Assembly: GCF_015694525.1 (NCBI RefSeq)
Contig: NZ_JADQDM010000002.1
Span: forward strand, 62,001 to 126,000
From: Hymenobacter ruricola
Lineage (GTDB): Bacteria > Bacteroidota > Bacteroidia > Cytophagales > Hymenobacteraceae
Reading direction: 5' to 3'
DNA: 64,000 nucleotides
A model generated the notes under the pieces. The model made no database searches. It saw nothing but the letters and a program-made list of their open reading frames with translations, and was not told the origin of the DNA. Below are positions 50,258-58,858 of this stretch, in pieces. Each line of letters opens with the position of its first letter. The stretch's first letter is position 1. A program made the position numbers and the translations under genes.

Positions 50258-50938
50258 CTATTCCAGCGTGGGAATGTAGGTGATGCGCTGCACCCAGCTC
50301 AGCTGCCGCAGGTAGGCCAGGGTGATTTCCTTGATGGGGCTGTCCATCTCGATGAACTGCCGGGCCGCGTCGTTGCGCCCCTTGCGGCTCACAAACATGG
50401 TGGCGATGTTGCACTGGTCGTGGGCTATGACCGAGGCAATGAAGGCAATGGAGCCGGGCACGTCGTTGGCATCAATGATGAGGGTGTGCAGGGCGCCCGA
50501 AAAATCGGCCGGAAAGCCGTCCACCTCCACAATGCGGATGACTCCGCCCCCGCGGCTCTGCCCCACCACTTCCACCCGGTGGCCGGTGGCGCCGTCCAGC
50601 AGGTTCAGCTTGATGGTGTTGGGGTGCATGGTGGAGGCATTGCCCACGCTCTGAAACGTGTAGCGCAGGCCGGCCGCCGCGGCATGGTCGAAGGCGGTGC
50701 GAATCCGGGTGTCGTCAGGCGCGTAGCCCAGCAGGCCCGCCACAATGGCGCGGTCGGAACCGTGGCCCTCGTAGGTGCGGGCAAAGGAATTGTAGAACGT
50801 GATGACGGCCTCGGTGGGCACAGCGCCCAAAATGCGGATGGCCGCGCGCGCAATGCGCACCACGCCAGCCGTGTGCGACGAGCTGGGCCCAATCATCACG
50901 GGCCCAATCATATCAAAAATGCTGGATTTCTCGGCCAT
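50258..50938 (-). CDS. sdaAB: L-serine ammonia-lyase, beta subunit
   Basis: Encodes 226 residues. The N-terminal domain has the family signature IGPVMIGPSSSHTAGVVRIA and NSFARTYEGHGSDRAIVAGL; the C-terminal ACT domain has LIIDANDVPGSIAFIASVIA. With an iron-sulfur alpha subunit it deaminates L-serine to pyruvate. The alpha subunit gene is not in this window, so the two are unlinked here. The ACT domain probably senses serine. Confidence 0.92.
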   Translation of the reverse strand: MAEKSSIFDMIGPVMIGPSSSHTAGVVRIARAAIRILGAVPTEAVITFYNSFARTYEGHGSDRAIVAGLLGYAPDDTRIRTAFDHAAAAGLRYTFQSVGNASTMHPNTIKLNLLDGATGHRVEVVGQSRGGGVIRIVEVDGFPADFSGALHTLIIDANDVPGSIAFIASVIAHDQCNIATMFVSRKGRNDAARQFIEMDSPIKEITLAYLRQLSWVQRITYIPTLE

Positions 50939-51093
50939 GGGCAGGTACCGTGCTCAACGGTTGCGCGGTTAAAAGTAGCGGATTGGCCCCAAATCTACCG
51001 CCGCGCCGCCCAGTTGGATGCTCTGGGGCGAATGTTTCGGCCAAAACAACGCCCGCGGAGGCCGCCAAACCCACACCGGTGCAGAATGTTCGG

Positions 51094-51117
51094 CAAGCCG
51101 CTTAAATTGGCGGCTTG
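51094..51117. other. 8-bp stem-loop upstream of kynA
   Basis: CAAGCCGC (51094-51101) pairs with GCGGCTTG (51110-51117) over an 8-nt A/T-rich loop. It lies about 75 nt before the kynA start, in the divergent sdaAB/kynA region, and has no T-run. Possible regulatory site. Confidence 0.35.
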
Positions 51118-51191
51118 TAACCTCAGTATTTTAACGATATTTGTCCTGCCTCCACCCAGGCGTTTCCCCTCCCACCTTACCCCTCTTCCTT

Positions 51192-52184
51192 ATGTCCGAC
51201 CTTCCCACCCCGGACGAATTTTCCCCGGCCGTGCTGGCCCAGCTTCGACGGCTGCAGGATAAATACGTCCCCGACGGCCAAGACTTGGCCGCATACCTTG
51301 AAGGCCTCTACCACGCCAAATACATCAACTACTGGGATTATATCGAGCTAGACACCTTACTCTCCCTCCAGCGCCCGCTCACCAACCTGCCCGATGAGCG
51401 GATTTTTATCATGTACCACCAGATTTCGGAGCTCTATTTCAAGCTCTGCCTCTGTGAGTACGAGCAGATTGGCGACCTGAAAACGCCCACGCTCGGCGAA
51501 GTGGTGCTGCGCCTGGGCCGCATCAACCGCTACTTCGACAACCTCATCGACTCGTTCGACGTGATGGTGGACGGCATGGACAAGCAGCAGTTTCTCGACT
51601 TCCGCATGGCCCTCATGCCGGCGTCGGGCTTTCAGAGCGTGCAATACCGCATGATTGAGATTGCCAGCACCGCGCTCGAAAACCTCACCGACCAAGTGAA
51701 GCGCCAGACCCTGGGCGAGGCCTCGGCCCACGATTTCGACCAGCTGCTGGGCTGCATCTATTGGAAAGCCGGCGCCACCATCGAAGCCAGCGGCGCCAAG
51801 GCCCTCACCCTCATCGAGTTTGAGCGCAAGTACACCGCCGACCTCGTGCGCCACGCCGAAGCCTACCACGACCGCAACGTGTGGGCTGTGGTGCAGCGCC
51901 TGCCCGCCGAAGACCGCCAGCACCCCCGCCTGCTGCGCGCCATGCGCCAGCTCGACGTGAGCGTAAACGTGAACTGGCCGCTCATGCACTTCAAATCGGC
52001 GGTGCGCTACCTGCACCGCAACCCCACCGACGTGGCCGCCACCGGCGGCACCAATTGGCGCAACTATCTGCCGCCCAAGTTCCAGCGCCGCATTTTCTAT
52101 CCGCAGCTCTGGAGCGCGCAGGAGTTGGAAGACTGGGGCAAGGGCTGGGTCGAAAGCGTGCTCGAAGAGGGCGTCGGCGTTTAG
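51192..52184 (+). CDS. kynA: tryptophan 2,3-dioxygenase family protein
   Basis: Encodes 330 residues from the ATG at 51192. The haem dioxygenase pattern is present: YINYWDYIELDTLLSLQRP, then FIMYHQISELYFKLCLCE where the distal-side His sits, FRMALMPASGFQSVQYR, and WPLMHFKSAVRYL followed by ATGGTNWRNYLP, corresponding to the proximal His and the GTGGS loop of known TDOs. It opens the indole ring of tryptophan to N-formylkynurenine. The loop reads ATGGT rather than GTGGS, so it belongs to a diverged clade. No other kynurenine gene is adjacent. Confidence 0.87.
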   Translation: MSDLPTPDEFSPAVLAQLRRLQDKYVPDGQDLAAYLEGLYHAKYINYWDYIELDTLLSLQRPLTNLPDERIFIMYHQISELYFKLCLCEYEQIGDLKTPTLGEVVLRLGRINRYFDNLIDSFDVMVDGMDKQQFLDFRMALMPASGFQSVQYRMIEIASTALENLTDQVKRQTLGEASAHDFDQLLGCIYWKAGATIEASGAKALTLIEFERKYTADLVRHAEAYHDRNVWAVVQRLPAEDRQHPRLLRAMRQLDVSVNVNWPLMHFKSAVRYLHRNPTDVAATGGTNWRNYLPPKFQRRIFYPQLWSAQELEDWGKGWVESVLEEGVGV

Positions 52185-52258
52185 GCAACTGTCCGAGGAT
52201 TCAAGCCAGCATACCTGCTAACCCGACCCGCGAAATAGCATAAAGAACGAACACGAAC

Positions 52259-52289
52259 GAGGCCGGTTTCCGTAAGGAACACCGGCCTC
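52259..52289. terminator. hairpin terminator after kynA
   Basis: GAGGCCGGT pairs with ACCGGCCTC and TTCC with GGAA inside, closing on a GTAA loop. The T-run after it is weak (ATTCATTTCC). Confidence 0.6.
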
Positions 52290-52305
52290 ATTCATTTCCC
52301 CGCTC

Positions 52306-52581
52306 ATGACTCCCGAAGAACAAAAAATCATCGACGCCTCACTCGACCAGGCCCGCCGCCTGCACGACAACCTGCGCGGCATCTGGGACGGCGACACCCT
52401 GGCCACCTTTTACTACAGCGTGATTTCGGGCACCATTGCCCGCAACGGGCCGGAAGTGGCCAAAGCTCTCGGCGCCATGCTCACCGAAGTCTACACCAAC
52501 ACCGCCAAGTCGCACGTCGACCTCGGCAAGCTGGCCAACGGCTTCGCGAACGGCAAAACGGAAACCGAAAAACCGGACTAA
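52306..52581 (+). CDS. small soluble helical protein, unknown function
   Basis: Encodes 91 residues, mostly amphipathic helix: EEQKIIDASLDQARRLHDNL, TLATFYYSVISGTIARNGPE, VAKALGAMLTEVYTNTAKSH, then a charged tail (NGKTETEKPD). No signal or membrane segment. It begins directly after a terminator and converges with the MFS gene. Not recognised; composition and codon usage match the surrounding genes. Confidence 0.6.
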   Translation: MTPEEQKIIDASLDQARRLHDNLRGIWDGDTLATFYYSVISGTIARNGPEVAKALGAMLTEVYTNTAKSHVDLGKLANGFANGKTETEKPD

Positions 52582-52628
52582 TCTGTTGCAAACCCTTGGA
52601 CGGGCGAGCCACAAAAGCCCGCCGAAAC

Positions 52629-53948
52629 CTAATCGACCATGCGGCCTTTTTCGGCCTGGGTTTCGCTCATGCGCCAGTATACCAGCAGCGAAATCAGCGC
52701 GCAGGCCGTCACGTACCAGTAAAACCACTCCTCCACCCCGCGCTGCTTGGCAAACAAGGCCACGTACTCGGCCGTGCCGCCAAAAATGGCCACGGTGAGC
52801 GCAAACGGCAGGCCCACGCCCAGGGCCCGGATTTCGGTGGGGAAAAGCTCGGCCTTCACCACGGCGCTGATGGACGTGTAGCCGCTCACCACGAACAGCG
52901 CCGCGATAAGCAGTCCGGCCGCCGCCCAGGCGTCGTGGGTATTGGCCAGCAAGCGCAGCAGCGGCACGGTGCCCAGCGTAGCCCCAATGCCGAACATGAG
53001 CAGCACCGGCCGGCGGCCCACCCGGTCGGAAATGGCGCCCAGCAAGGGCTGAAACAGCAGCGCCACCGCCATCACGCCGAAGGAAATCAGCGTGGCTTCC
53101 TCTTTTTCAAAACCGGAAGTGTTAACGAGAAACTTTTGGGCGTAGGTGGTATAGGTATAAAACGCCAGAGTGCCGCCCAGCGTCAGCCCCACCACCGTGA
53201 GCACCGCCAGCGGGTGCTGCAGCAGCACCCGCATTTGGGAAGGCCGCGCCGTGCCATCCGCATTGGCTGCTACTTGGGCCTGGGTTTGCTGGTGCTGCTC
53301 AAAGGCACTGGTTTCGCTCATGTGGGTGCGCAGGTACAGCGCGCCCAGGGCGGCCAGCGCGCCAATCACGAAGGGCACCCGCCAGCCCCACTCGCCTAGC
53401 TGAGCAGGCGTGAGCAGTTGCTGCAGGCCCAGCTGCACCAACAGCGCCAGGAGTTGGCCGCCCATCAGGGTCAGGTACTGAAAGCTGGACCAAAACCCGC
53501 GGTGCTTGGCGCCGGCCATTTCACTGAGGTAGGTGGCCGAAGTGCCGTATTCGCCGCCCACGCTGATGCCCTGCACCAAGCGGGCCAGCAGCAGCAAGGC
53601 CGGAGCCGCCACACCTATGCGCGCGTAGCCCGGCGTGGCGGCGATGAGCAGCGACCCGCCGGCCATGAGCCGCACCGACAGCAGCAGGGCAGCCCGGCGG
53701 CCGTGCCGGTCGGCATACATTCCGAGCAGCCAGGCCCCCAGCGGCCGCATCAAAAAGCCCACGGCGAAAATGGCCGCCGTGTTCAGCAGCTTGGCGGTGG
53801 TGTCGCCGCTGGGGAAGAATACGGGGGCGAAGTACAGGGCGAACGCGGAGTAAGCGTACCAATCGTACCACTCCACCAAGTTGCCAATGGAACCACTGGC
53901 GATGGAGCGAAAACGCGAAACTGGTGTTGTAGCAATTATTTCAGCCAT
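52629..53948 (-). CDS. MFS metabolite:H+ symporter (KgtP/ShiA/ProP-type)
   Basis: Encodes 439 residues from the ATG at 53948, supported by a -7-like motif 4 nt upstream. Twelve membrane helices. Family marks: SGSIGNLVEWYDWYAYSAFA in helix 1, the MFS loop MYADRHGRRAALLLS, VQGISVGGEYGTSATYLSE in helix 4, and a second loop SDRVGRRPVLL. These fit the metabolite:H+ symporter family that takes up alpha-ketoglutarate, shikimate, citrate or proline/betaine; which one cannot be told. Inner membrane. Confidence 0.92.
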   Translation of the reverse strand: MAEIIATTPVSRFRSIASGSIGNLVEWYDWYAYSAFALYFAPVFFPSGDTTAKLLNTAAIFAVGFLMRPLGAWLLGMYADRHGRRAALLLSVRLMAGGSLLIAATPGYARIGVAAPALLLLARLVQGISVGGEYGTSATYLSEMAGAKHRGFWSSFQYLTLMGGQLLALLVQLGLQQLLTPAQLGEWGWRVPFVIGALAALGALYLRTHMSETSAFEQHQQTQAQVAANADGTARPSQMRVLLQHPLAVLTVVGLTLGGTLAFYTYTTYAQKFLVNTSGFEKEEATLISFGVMAVALLFQPLLGAISDRVGRRPVLLMFGIGATLGTVPLLRLLANTHDAWAAAGLLIAALFVVSGYTSISAVVKAELFPTEIRALGVGLPFALTVAIFGGTAEYVALFAKQRGVEEWFYWYVTACALISLLVYWRMSETQAEKGRMVD

Positions 53949-53952
53949 GAGG

Positions 53953-53960
53953 CAAACTAA
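53953..53960 (-). promoter_or_regulatory. -7-like element (TTAGTTTG) abutting the MFS start
   Basis: One mismatch to TAnnTTTG on the minus strand, 4 nt upstream of the ATG at 53948. Confidence 0.35.
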
Positions 53961-54101
53961 CGAATGATGGGCAGCATTAGCCTGAGTAGCCACGGAAATG
54001 CCCAATCAACCAGTTCGGGATTTCGCTGCTTCTCTTCGTGCTTTGGAGCTTACGTAACTTTGTTGCGGCGAACAAGAAGCCCAATTTCATTAAAGGATAA
54101 C

Positions 54102-54109
54102 TACCTTTG
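54102..54109 (+). promoter_or_regulatory. -7 element (TACCTTTG) for the FAD oxidoreductase gene
   Basis: Perfect TAnnTTTG, 9 nt upstream of the ATG at 54119. A second match, TAACTTTG, lies at 54055-54062. The -33 half is not clear for either. Confidence 0.55.
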
Positions 54110-54118
54110 TTTACACAA

Positions 54119-55687
54119 ATGTTTAAAAAAGAATTAGAGGTTCTGCTTACGCCGGAGGTGGCGTTCGATGAGTTAGCGCGCTATGAAGCCATTCTTGAGC
54201 AAGCGGGTGTGCAAGCTGGCGCAGCTGATTTTGTGCACTTAAAACGCCGCTCTATTGATGCACGGGGAAGACAGCCGCTGGTGCGCCTACGGGCCGACGT
54301 TTACACAGGACCTCCCCCGCCGGACCTATTTGGACCCTGGTTTATTTATCCAAATGTTAAAACAACTTCTGATAAGGTTTTGATAGTTGGGGCCGGGCCG
54401 GCAGGGCTTTTTGCAGCGCTTCGCTGCATCGAGCTGGGCCTGAAACCCATTGTGCTGGAGCGCGGCCTCGACGTGCGCACGCGCCGCCGCGACTTGGCGG
54501 CTATCAATAAGGACCAAGTGGTGAACCCCGATTCGAACTACTGCTTCGGCGAAGGAGGCGCGGGCACCTACTCCGACGGCAAGCTTTATACCCGCGCCAC
54601 CAAGCGCGGCGACGTGGGCCGCGTGCTGCGCCGCCTGGTGCAGCACGGCGCCACCCCGGACATTCTGGTGGACGCCCACCCCCACATCGGTACCAACAAG
54701 CTGCCCGCCGTGGTGCAGGCCCTGCGCGAGGCCATCATCGAAGCCGGCGGGGAGGTGCGCTTCGAAACCCGCGTCACCGACCTTCTGCTCGAAAACAACC
54801 GCCTGCGCGGCGTGGTGCTGGCCTCGGGCGAAGCCCTGGAAGCTGAGGCCACCATTCTGGCCACCGGTCATTCGGCCCGGGACATTTACGAATTGCTGCA
54901 CCGCCGGGGCGTGCTCATCGAAGCCAAGCCCTTTGCCCTGGGCGTGCGCGTGGAACACCCGCAGGCCCTCATCGACCAAGCCCAGTACCGGCGCTCCGAG
55001 CGCGGCCTGCTGCCGGCCGCTTCCTACTCGCTGGTGCACCAAACGGAGGTGCGCGGGGAGCAGCGCGGCGTGTTTTCGTTTTGCATGTGCCCCGGCGGCT
55101 TCATTGTGCCGGCGGCCACGGCGCCGGGCGAAGTGGTGGTCAACGGCATGTCGCCGAGCCGGCGCGACTCGCGCTTTGCCAATTCCGGCATTGTGGCCGC
55201 CGTGGAGCTGGCCGACCTCGACGTGCGCCAGCACGGCGCGCTGGCCGGGCTGCGCTTTCAGCAGGCGCTGGAACAGCGGGCCTGCCAGGCGGCGGGCGGC
55301 ACGCAGCAGGCCCCGGCGCAGCTGCTCGGCGATTTTTTGAAGAACAAAATGTCCGGCAGCCTGCTGGAAACCTCGTACCAGCCGGGCCTCACCTCCGTGC
55401 GCATGGACGACGTGCTGGGGCCCGTGCTGGCCGAGCGGCTGCGGCAGGGCTTCCGCGACTTTGGCCGCAAAATTCCGGGCTACGCCACCAACGCCGCGCA
55501 AATTGTGGGCGTCGAAAGCCGCACTTCGGCCCCGGTGCGCATCCCGCGCGACCCGGCCACGCTGCAGCATCCGGTGGTGGCGGGCCTGTTTCCGTGCGGC
55601 GAGGGCGCGGGCTACGCCGGCGGCATCGTGTCGGCGGCCATGGACGGGGAGCGGTGCGCGGAAGCGGTTTTCGCGGTTTTCTCGTAG
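54119..55687 (+). CDS. FAD-dependent oxidoreductase, uncharacterised HI0933/YhiN-like class
   Basis: Encodes 522 residues from the ATG at 54119 (a TTG at 54107 lies over the promoter motif). A short N-terminal domain (1-85) precedes the FAD-binding VLIVGAGPAGLFAALRCIEL at about 90. Further marks: VLERGLDVRTRRRDLAAINK, NYCFGEGGAGTYSDGKLYTR, EATILATGHSARDIYELLHR, FCMCPGGFIVPAAT, NGMSPSRRDSRFANSG, and the closing FPCGEGAGYAGGIVSAAMDG. This fits the group often annotated as NAD(P)/FAD-dependent oxidoreductase; the reaction is unknown. The first 80 codons are visibly richer in A/T than the rest. Confidence 0.88.
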   Translation: MFKKELEVLLTPEVAFDELARYEAILEQAGVQAGAADFVHLKRRSIDARGRQPLVRLRADVYTGPPPPDLFGPWFIYPNVKTTSDKVLIVGAGPAGLFAALRCIELGLKPIVLERGLDVRTRRRDLAAINKDQVVNPDSNYCFGEGGAGTYSDGKLYTRATKRGDVGRVLRRLVQHGATPDILVDAHPHIGTNKLPAVVQALREAIIEAGGEVRFETRVTDLLLENNRLRGVVLASGEALEAEATILATGHSARDIYELLHRRGVLIEAKPFALGVRVEHPQALIDQAQYRRSERGLLPAASYSLVHQTEVRGEQRGVFSFCMCPGGFIVPAATAPGEVVVNGMSPSRRDSRFANSGIVAAVELADLDVRQHGALAGLRFQQALEQRACQAAGGTQQAPAQLLGDFLKNKMSGSLLETSYQPGLTSVRMDDVLGPVLAERLRQGFRDFGRKIPGYATNAAQIVGVESRTSAPVRIPRDPATLQHPVVAGLFPCGEGAGYAGGIVSAAMDGERCAEAVFAVFS

Positions 55688-55818
55688 AAAGCCGGGAAGG
55701 CCTGCCGTCCGGCCAATGTTGAAGAACCAACTGGGCAATGTGCTTGCGTTGAACCATTCTTTAAAGCACTGCCACAACAGCGGAATGGCCTTTTTACTCA
55801 CTTTGCTCCTGAACTCCT

Positions 55819-56178
55819 ATGAAAAAGACCCTTGTGCTCGGCGCCTCCGACAACCCGGCGCGCTATTCTTTCCGGGCCACCCACATGCTCAAAAACCACG
55901 GCCACGAAGTGGTGCCCGTGGGCATTCGCAAAGGCGAAGTGGCGGGCCTGCCCATCCACACCGACCGGCCCCAGGAAAAAGACATCGACACGGTGACCCT
56001 TTACGTGGGCCCGCAAAACCAGCCCGCCTGGTACGACTACATCCTCGACCTGAAACCCAAGCGTATCCTGTTCAACCCGGGCACCGAAAACCCCGAGCTG
56101 GAACGCCTGGCCCAGCAGCGCGGCATCCAAACCGAGGAAGCCTGCACGCTGGTGCTGTTGTCGATTGGGCAGTATTAA
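55819..56178 (+). CDS. CoA-binding domain protein (YccU-like)
   Basis: Encodes 119 residues, a single Rossmann-like CoA-binding domain: KTLVLGASDNPARYSF at the start, VVPVGIRKGEVAGLPIH, TVTLYVGPQNQP, and the end ILFNPGTENPELERLAQQ with EEACTLVLLSIGQY. Cytoplasmic. Members bind CoA but have no assigned reaction; some act as redox or metabolic sensors. A terminator follows at 56199. Confidence 0.92.
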   Translation: MKKTLVLGASDNPARYSFRATHMLKNHGHEVVPVGIRKGEVAGLPIHTDRPQEKDIDTVTLYVGPQNQPAWYDYILDLKPKRILFNPGTENPELERLAQQRGIQTEEACTLVLLSIGQY

Positions 56179-56198
56179 ATTCACTGATTTCGAGACGG

Positions 56199-56234
56199 AA
56201 AAGCCCCGGCGCAACACACGTCGGGGCCTTTTTG
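56199..56234. terminator. terminator between the CoA-binding and ABC ATPase genes
   Basis: GCCCCG (56203-56208) pairs with CGGGGC (56222-56227), with inner CG/CG pairs, followed by CTTTTT on the plus strand and AAAAG on the left. It serves the convergent genes on both sides. Confidence 0.8.
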
Positions 56235-56247
56235 CATCAGTATTTGT

Positions 56248-57243
56248 CTATTCCTCATCGATAAACCAGCCGCTGCCCTTGGCAACGGACAGCCGCACCG
56301 CAGCGCCGGGCGCCACCGTGGCGGTGGGCTGCCGCACCCGCACGGCCTGGCCGGGCACGGCCACTTCCACTTCACAGTGGCTACCATAAAACCGAACCGC
56401 TCGCACCACGCCGGCCAGCCCGCCCCGGCTCTTGGTTGAAAGTACCACGTCTTCGGGGCGCACCAGCAGCACGGCCCCGGAACCTGGAAACTGCGCACCG
56501 GGGCCGCCCAACCCCTGGCGGGCCGCGCCGCGCACCGCGTTGTAATCGCCGAACAGGCTGGCGGTGTATTCATTCACGGGTTGGTGGTAGATGATGTGCG
56601 GGGGGGCCTGCTGAATAATCCGGCCGCGCTGGAGCACCAGAATTTCGTCGGCCCAGGGCAGCGTATCGGCCGCGTCGTGCGACACCAGCAGGCAGGTGAT
56701 GCCCAGGCGGGTGCTCAGTTCCTCGATGATGCCTTGCAGCAGGCGCTTGTGCACGCGGTCGAGGTTGGAAAAGGGCTCGTCGAGCAGCAGCAGCCGGGGC
56801 GCGCTCAGCAGCAGGCGCGCCAGGGCCACGCGCTGCTGCTCGCCCCCGGAGAGGTGGTCGGTGCGGCGCGCCAGCAGGTGGTCGATGCGGCAGAGGGCAA
56901 ACAGCGCCTGCGCATCGGCCAGGGGCTGCTGGTTGGCGTAGCGCAGCACCTGCTCGACGCGCAAAAACTGCGGCAACTCCGATTTCTGCGACAAGTAGGC
57001 CACACCGGGGTGCCCGGGCACCAGCGTTTCGGCGGGGCCGCGCACCCGGTCGCCGTTCACGCGCACCTCGCCCGTGCTGGGCTGGATGAGGCCGGCAATG
57101 ATTTGCAGCAGCGTGCTTTTGCCGGTGCCCGACGCGCCCGCCAGCGCCAGCCGGCGGTGCGCGGGCAGTTGAAAGCTGAGGGACTGCAACACCTGGTTGC
57201 CCTGCTCCAGCAGGCTGATGTTGGTGACCGTGAGCAGTTCCAT
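56248..57243 (-). CDS. ABC transporter ATP-binding protein with TOBE domain
   Basis: Encodes 331 residues from the ATG at 57243. ATPase motifs in order: Walker A LAGASGTGKSTLLQIIAGL (about 33-50), the Q-loop AYLSQKSELPQF, signature DHLSGGEQQRVALARLLLS, Walker B RLLLLDEPFSNLD, and the H-loop LLVSHDAADTLPWADE. Residues 255-331 form a TOBE-type beta domain as in the Fe3+, spermidine, molybdate or sulfate importers (PotA/FbpC/ModC type). No permease or binding protein is adjacent, so the substrate cannot be named. Confidence 0.9.
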   Translation of the reverse strand: MELLTVTNISLLEQGNQVLQSLSFQLPAHRRLALAGASGTGKSTLLQIIAGLIQPSTGEVRVNGDRVRGPAETLVPGHPGVAYLSQKSELPQFLRVEQVLRYANQQPLADAQALFALCRIDHLLARRTDHLSGGEQQRVALARLLLSAPRLLLLDEPFSNLDRVHKRLLQGIIEELSTRLGITCLLVSHDAADTLPWADEILVLQRGRIIQQAPPHIIYHQPVNEYTASLFGDYNAVRGAARQGLGGPGAQFPGSGAVLLVRPEDVVLSTKSRGGLAGVVRAVRFYGSHCEVEVAVPGQAVRVRQPTATVAPGAAVRLSVAKGSGWFIDEE

Positions 57244-57341
57244 GCAGAAGCGGGGCGCCGGGAAATAAATGTACCGGCCCGCAAATAACCGCCGCAACCG
57301 CCGGAAACCCTGGAAATTTATGCTTCGCGCAGCCCCTTCGC

Positions 57342-57349
57342 TATATTTG
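57342..57349 (+). promoter_or_regulatory. -7 element (TATATTTG) upstream of the ClC gene
   Basis: Perfect TAnnTTTG, 60 nt upstream of the ATG at 57410. The -33 half is weak (TTTATG at 57317-57322). Confidence 0.5.
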
Positions 57350-57409
57350 CGCTCCTGCTACCGGTGATGGATTTCCACCGCGAACCGCCGGAGCACCTGC
57401 TCCGCGCTG

Positions 57410-58771
57410 ATGATTCCTACCGAACGGACGGCCGCTGGGGCCGCGCCGCTTAGCTCATCCTGCGTTCGCCCCGTGCCCTCCCGCCCTTCGCTTTTTGCCC
57501 TGATTCCCGTCCGCCTGCGAGCCTTATACACCGCTTCGGCCGGGGCATTTCTGCTGCGCTGGCTGTTGCTGGGCGGATTAATTGGAGCCCTGGCGGGCAC
57601 GGCTTCGGCGGGGTTTTTGGTGGCGCTGGACGGGGTTACGCGCTGGCGCGAGGCCCACGCCTGGGCCCCGGCGCTGCTGCCGGCGGCGGGCCTGCTCATT
57701 GGCCTGGCCTACCATTATTTCGGGCAGGTGGCGGGTCGGGGCAACAACCTCATTCTGGACGAAATTCATCGGCCCAGCCGGGCCATTCCGTTGCGGCTGC
57801 TGCCGCTGGTGCTGGGCGGCACCTTGCTCACGCATCTGGTGGGCGGCTCGGCGGGCCGCGAGGGCACGGCCGTGCAAATGGGCGGCGCCCTGGCCGACCA
57901 GCTGCCGCGCTGGCTGCGCCTGACTGCCGCCGACCGGCGCCTGCTGCTCATCGCGGGCATGAGCGCGGGCTTTGCATCGGTGTTTGGCACCCCGCTGGCC
58001 GGGGCGGTTTTTGGGCTGGAAGTGCTGTGGCTGGGCTCGGTTCGCTACGACGCCGTGCTGCCAAGCTTTCTGGCCGCCGCCGTGGCCGATGCCGTGACGC
58101 GGGCCTGGGGCGTGGGGCACACCGCCTACCCGGTGCTGGGCGCGCTGCCGCTCACGCCCACGCTGCTGGGCGGCGCGCTGCTGGTGGGCGCGCTGTGCGG
58201 GCTGGCGGCGCGCGGCTTTATCGGGCTCACGCACGCCGTGGGCCGGGTTTACGCCCGCTTCATTGCCTACCCGCCGCTGCGGCCGGTGGTGGGCGGCGCC
58301 GTGGTGGCGCTGCTGATGTGGGGCCTGGGCACGACCCGCTACAGCGGCCTGGGCATTCCGGTCATTCTGGAAGCTTTCCAGCACCCGCTGCCGCCCGCCG
58401 TCTGGGCCTGGAAGCTGGTTTTTACGGCGCTCACGCTGGGCTGCGGCTTTCGGGGCGGCGAGGTGACGCCACTGTTTTTTATGGGGGCGGCGCTGGGCAG
58501 TGCCCTGGCTGCGGTGCTGCCGCTGCCGGTGGCGCTGCTGGCGGCCATGGGGTTTGTGGGCGTGTTTGCGGGGGCGGCCAATACGCCGCTGGCCTGCACC
58601 CTCATGGGCCTGGAGCTGTTCGGCGGGCAGGCGGGCATTTGCCTGGGGCTGACCTGCGTGGTGGCGTATGGGTTCTCGGGCCACCGCGGCATCTACGGCG
58701 CGCAGGTGGTGGGCCAGGCCAAGCACCCGCACCGGCAGCCGGAAGAAGGGCAGCGCCTGAACGAATTGTAG
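57410..58771 (+). CDS. ClC-family chloride channel or H+/Cl- antiporter
   Basis: Encodes 453 residues with about ten or more membrane helices. The ClC selectivity motifs are present: GGSAGREGTAVQMG near 145 (GxGREGP region), GFASVFGTPLAGAVFGLE, and GGEVTPLFFMGAALG near 349 (GGxFxPxL region). The first motif reads GREGT where classical ClC has GREGP, common in the YfbK/voltage-gated-like bacterial clade. The channel or antiporter choice depends on gating glutamates; one Glu is present in GREG. Possible roles are acid or chloride/fluoride resistance. Confidence 0.93.
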   Translation: MIPTERTAAGAAPLSSSCVRPVPSRPSLFALIPVRLRALYTASAGAFLLRWLLLGGLIGALAGTASAGFLVALDGVTRWREAHAWAPALLPAAGLLIGLAYHYFGQVAGRGNNLILDEIHRPSRAIPLRLLPLVLGGTLLTHLVGGSAGREGTAVQMGGALADQLPRWLRLTAADRRLLLIAGMSAGFASVFGTPLAGAVFGLEVLWLGSVRYDAVLPSFLAAAVADAVTRAWGVGHTAYPVLGALPLTPTLLGGALLVGALCGLAARGFIGLTHAVGRVYARFIAYPPLRPVVGGAVVALLMWGLGTTRYSGLGIPVILEAFQHPLPPAVWAWKLVFTALTLGCGFRGGEVTPLFFMGAALGSALAAVLPLPVALLAAMGFVGVFAGAANTPLACTLMGLELFGGQAGICLGLTCVVAYGFSGHRGIYGAQVVGQAKHPHRQPEEGQRLNEL

Positions 58772-58858
58772 CCCGCCAATTCGGGTTAATGCCCGGCAAT
58801 GGGTAATTTGGGCGGCTCACATTCATTCATTTTCCTTAGCTGGCTCAGGGTCAAACTT

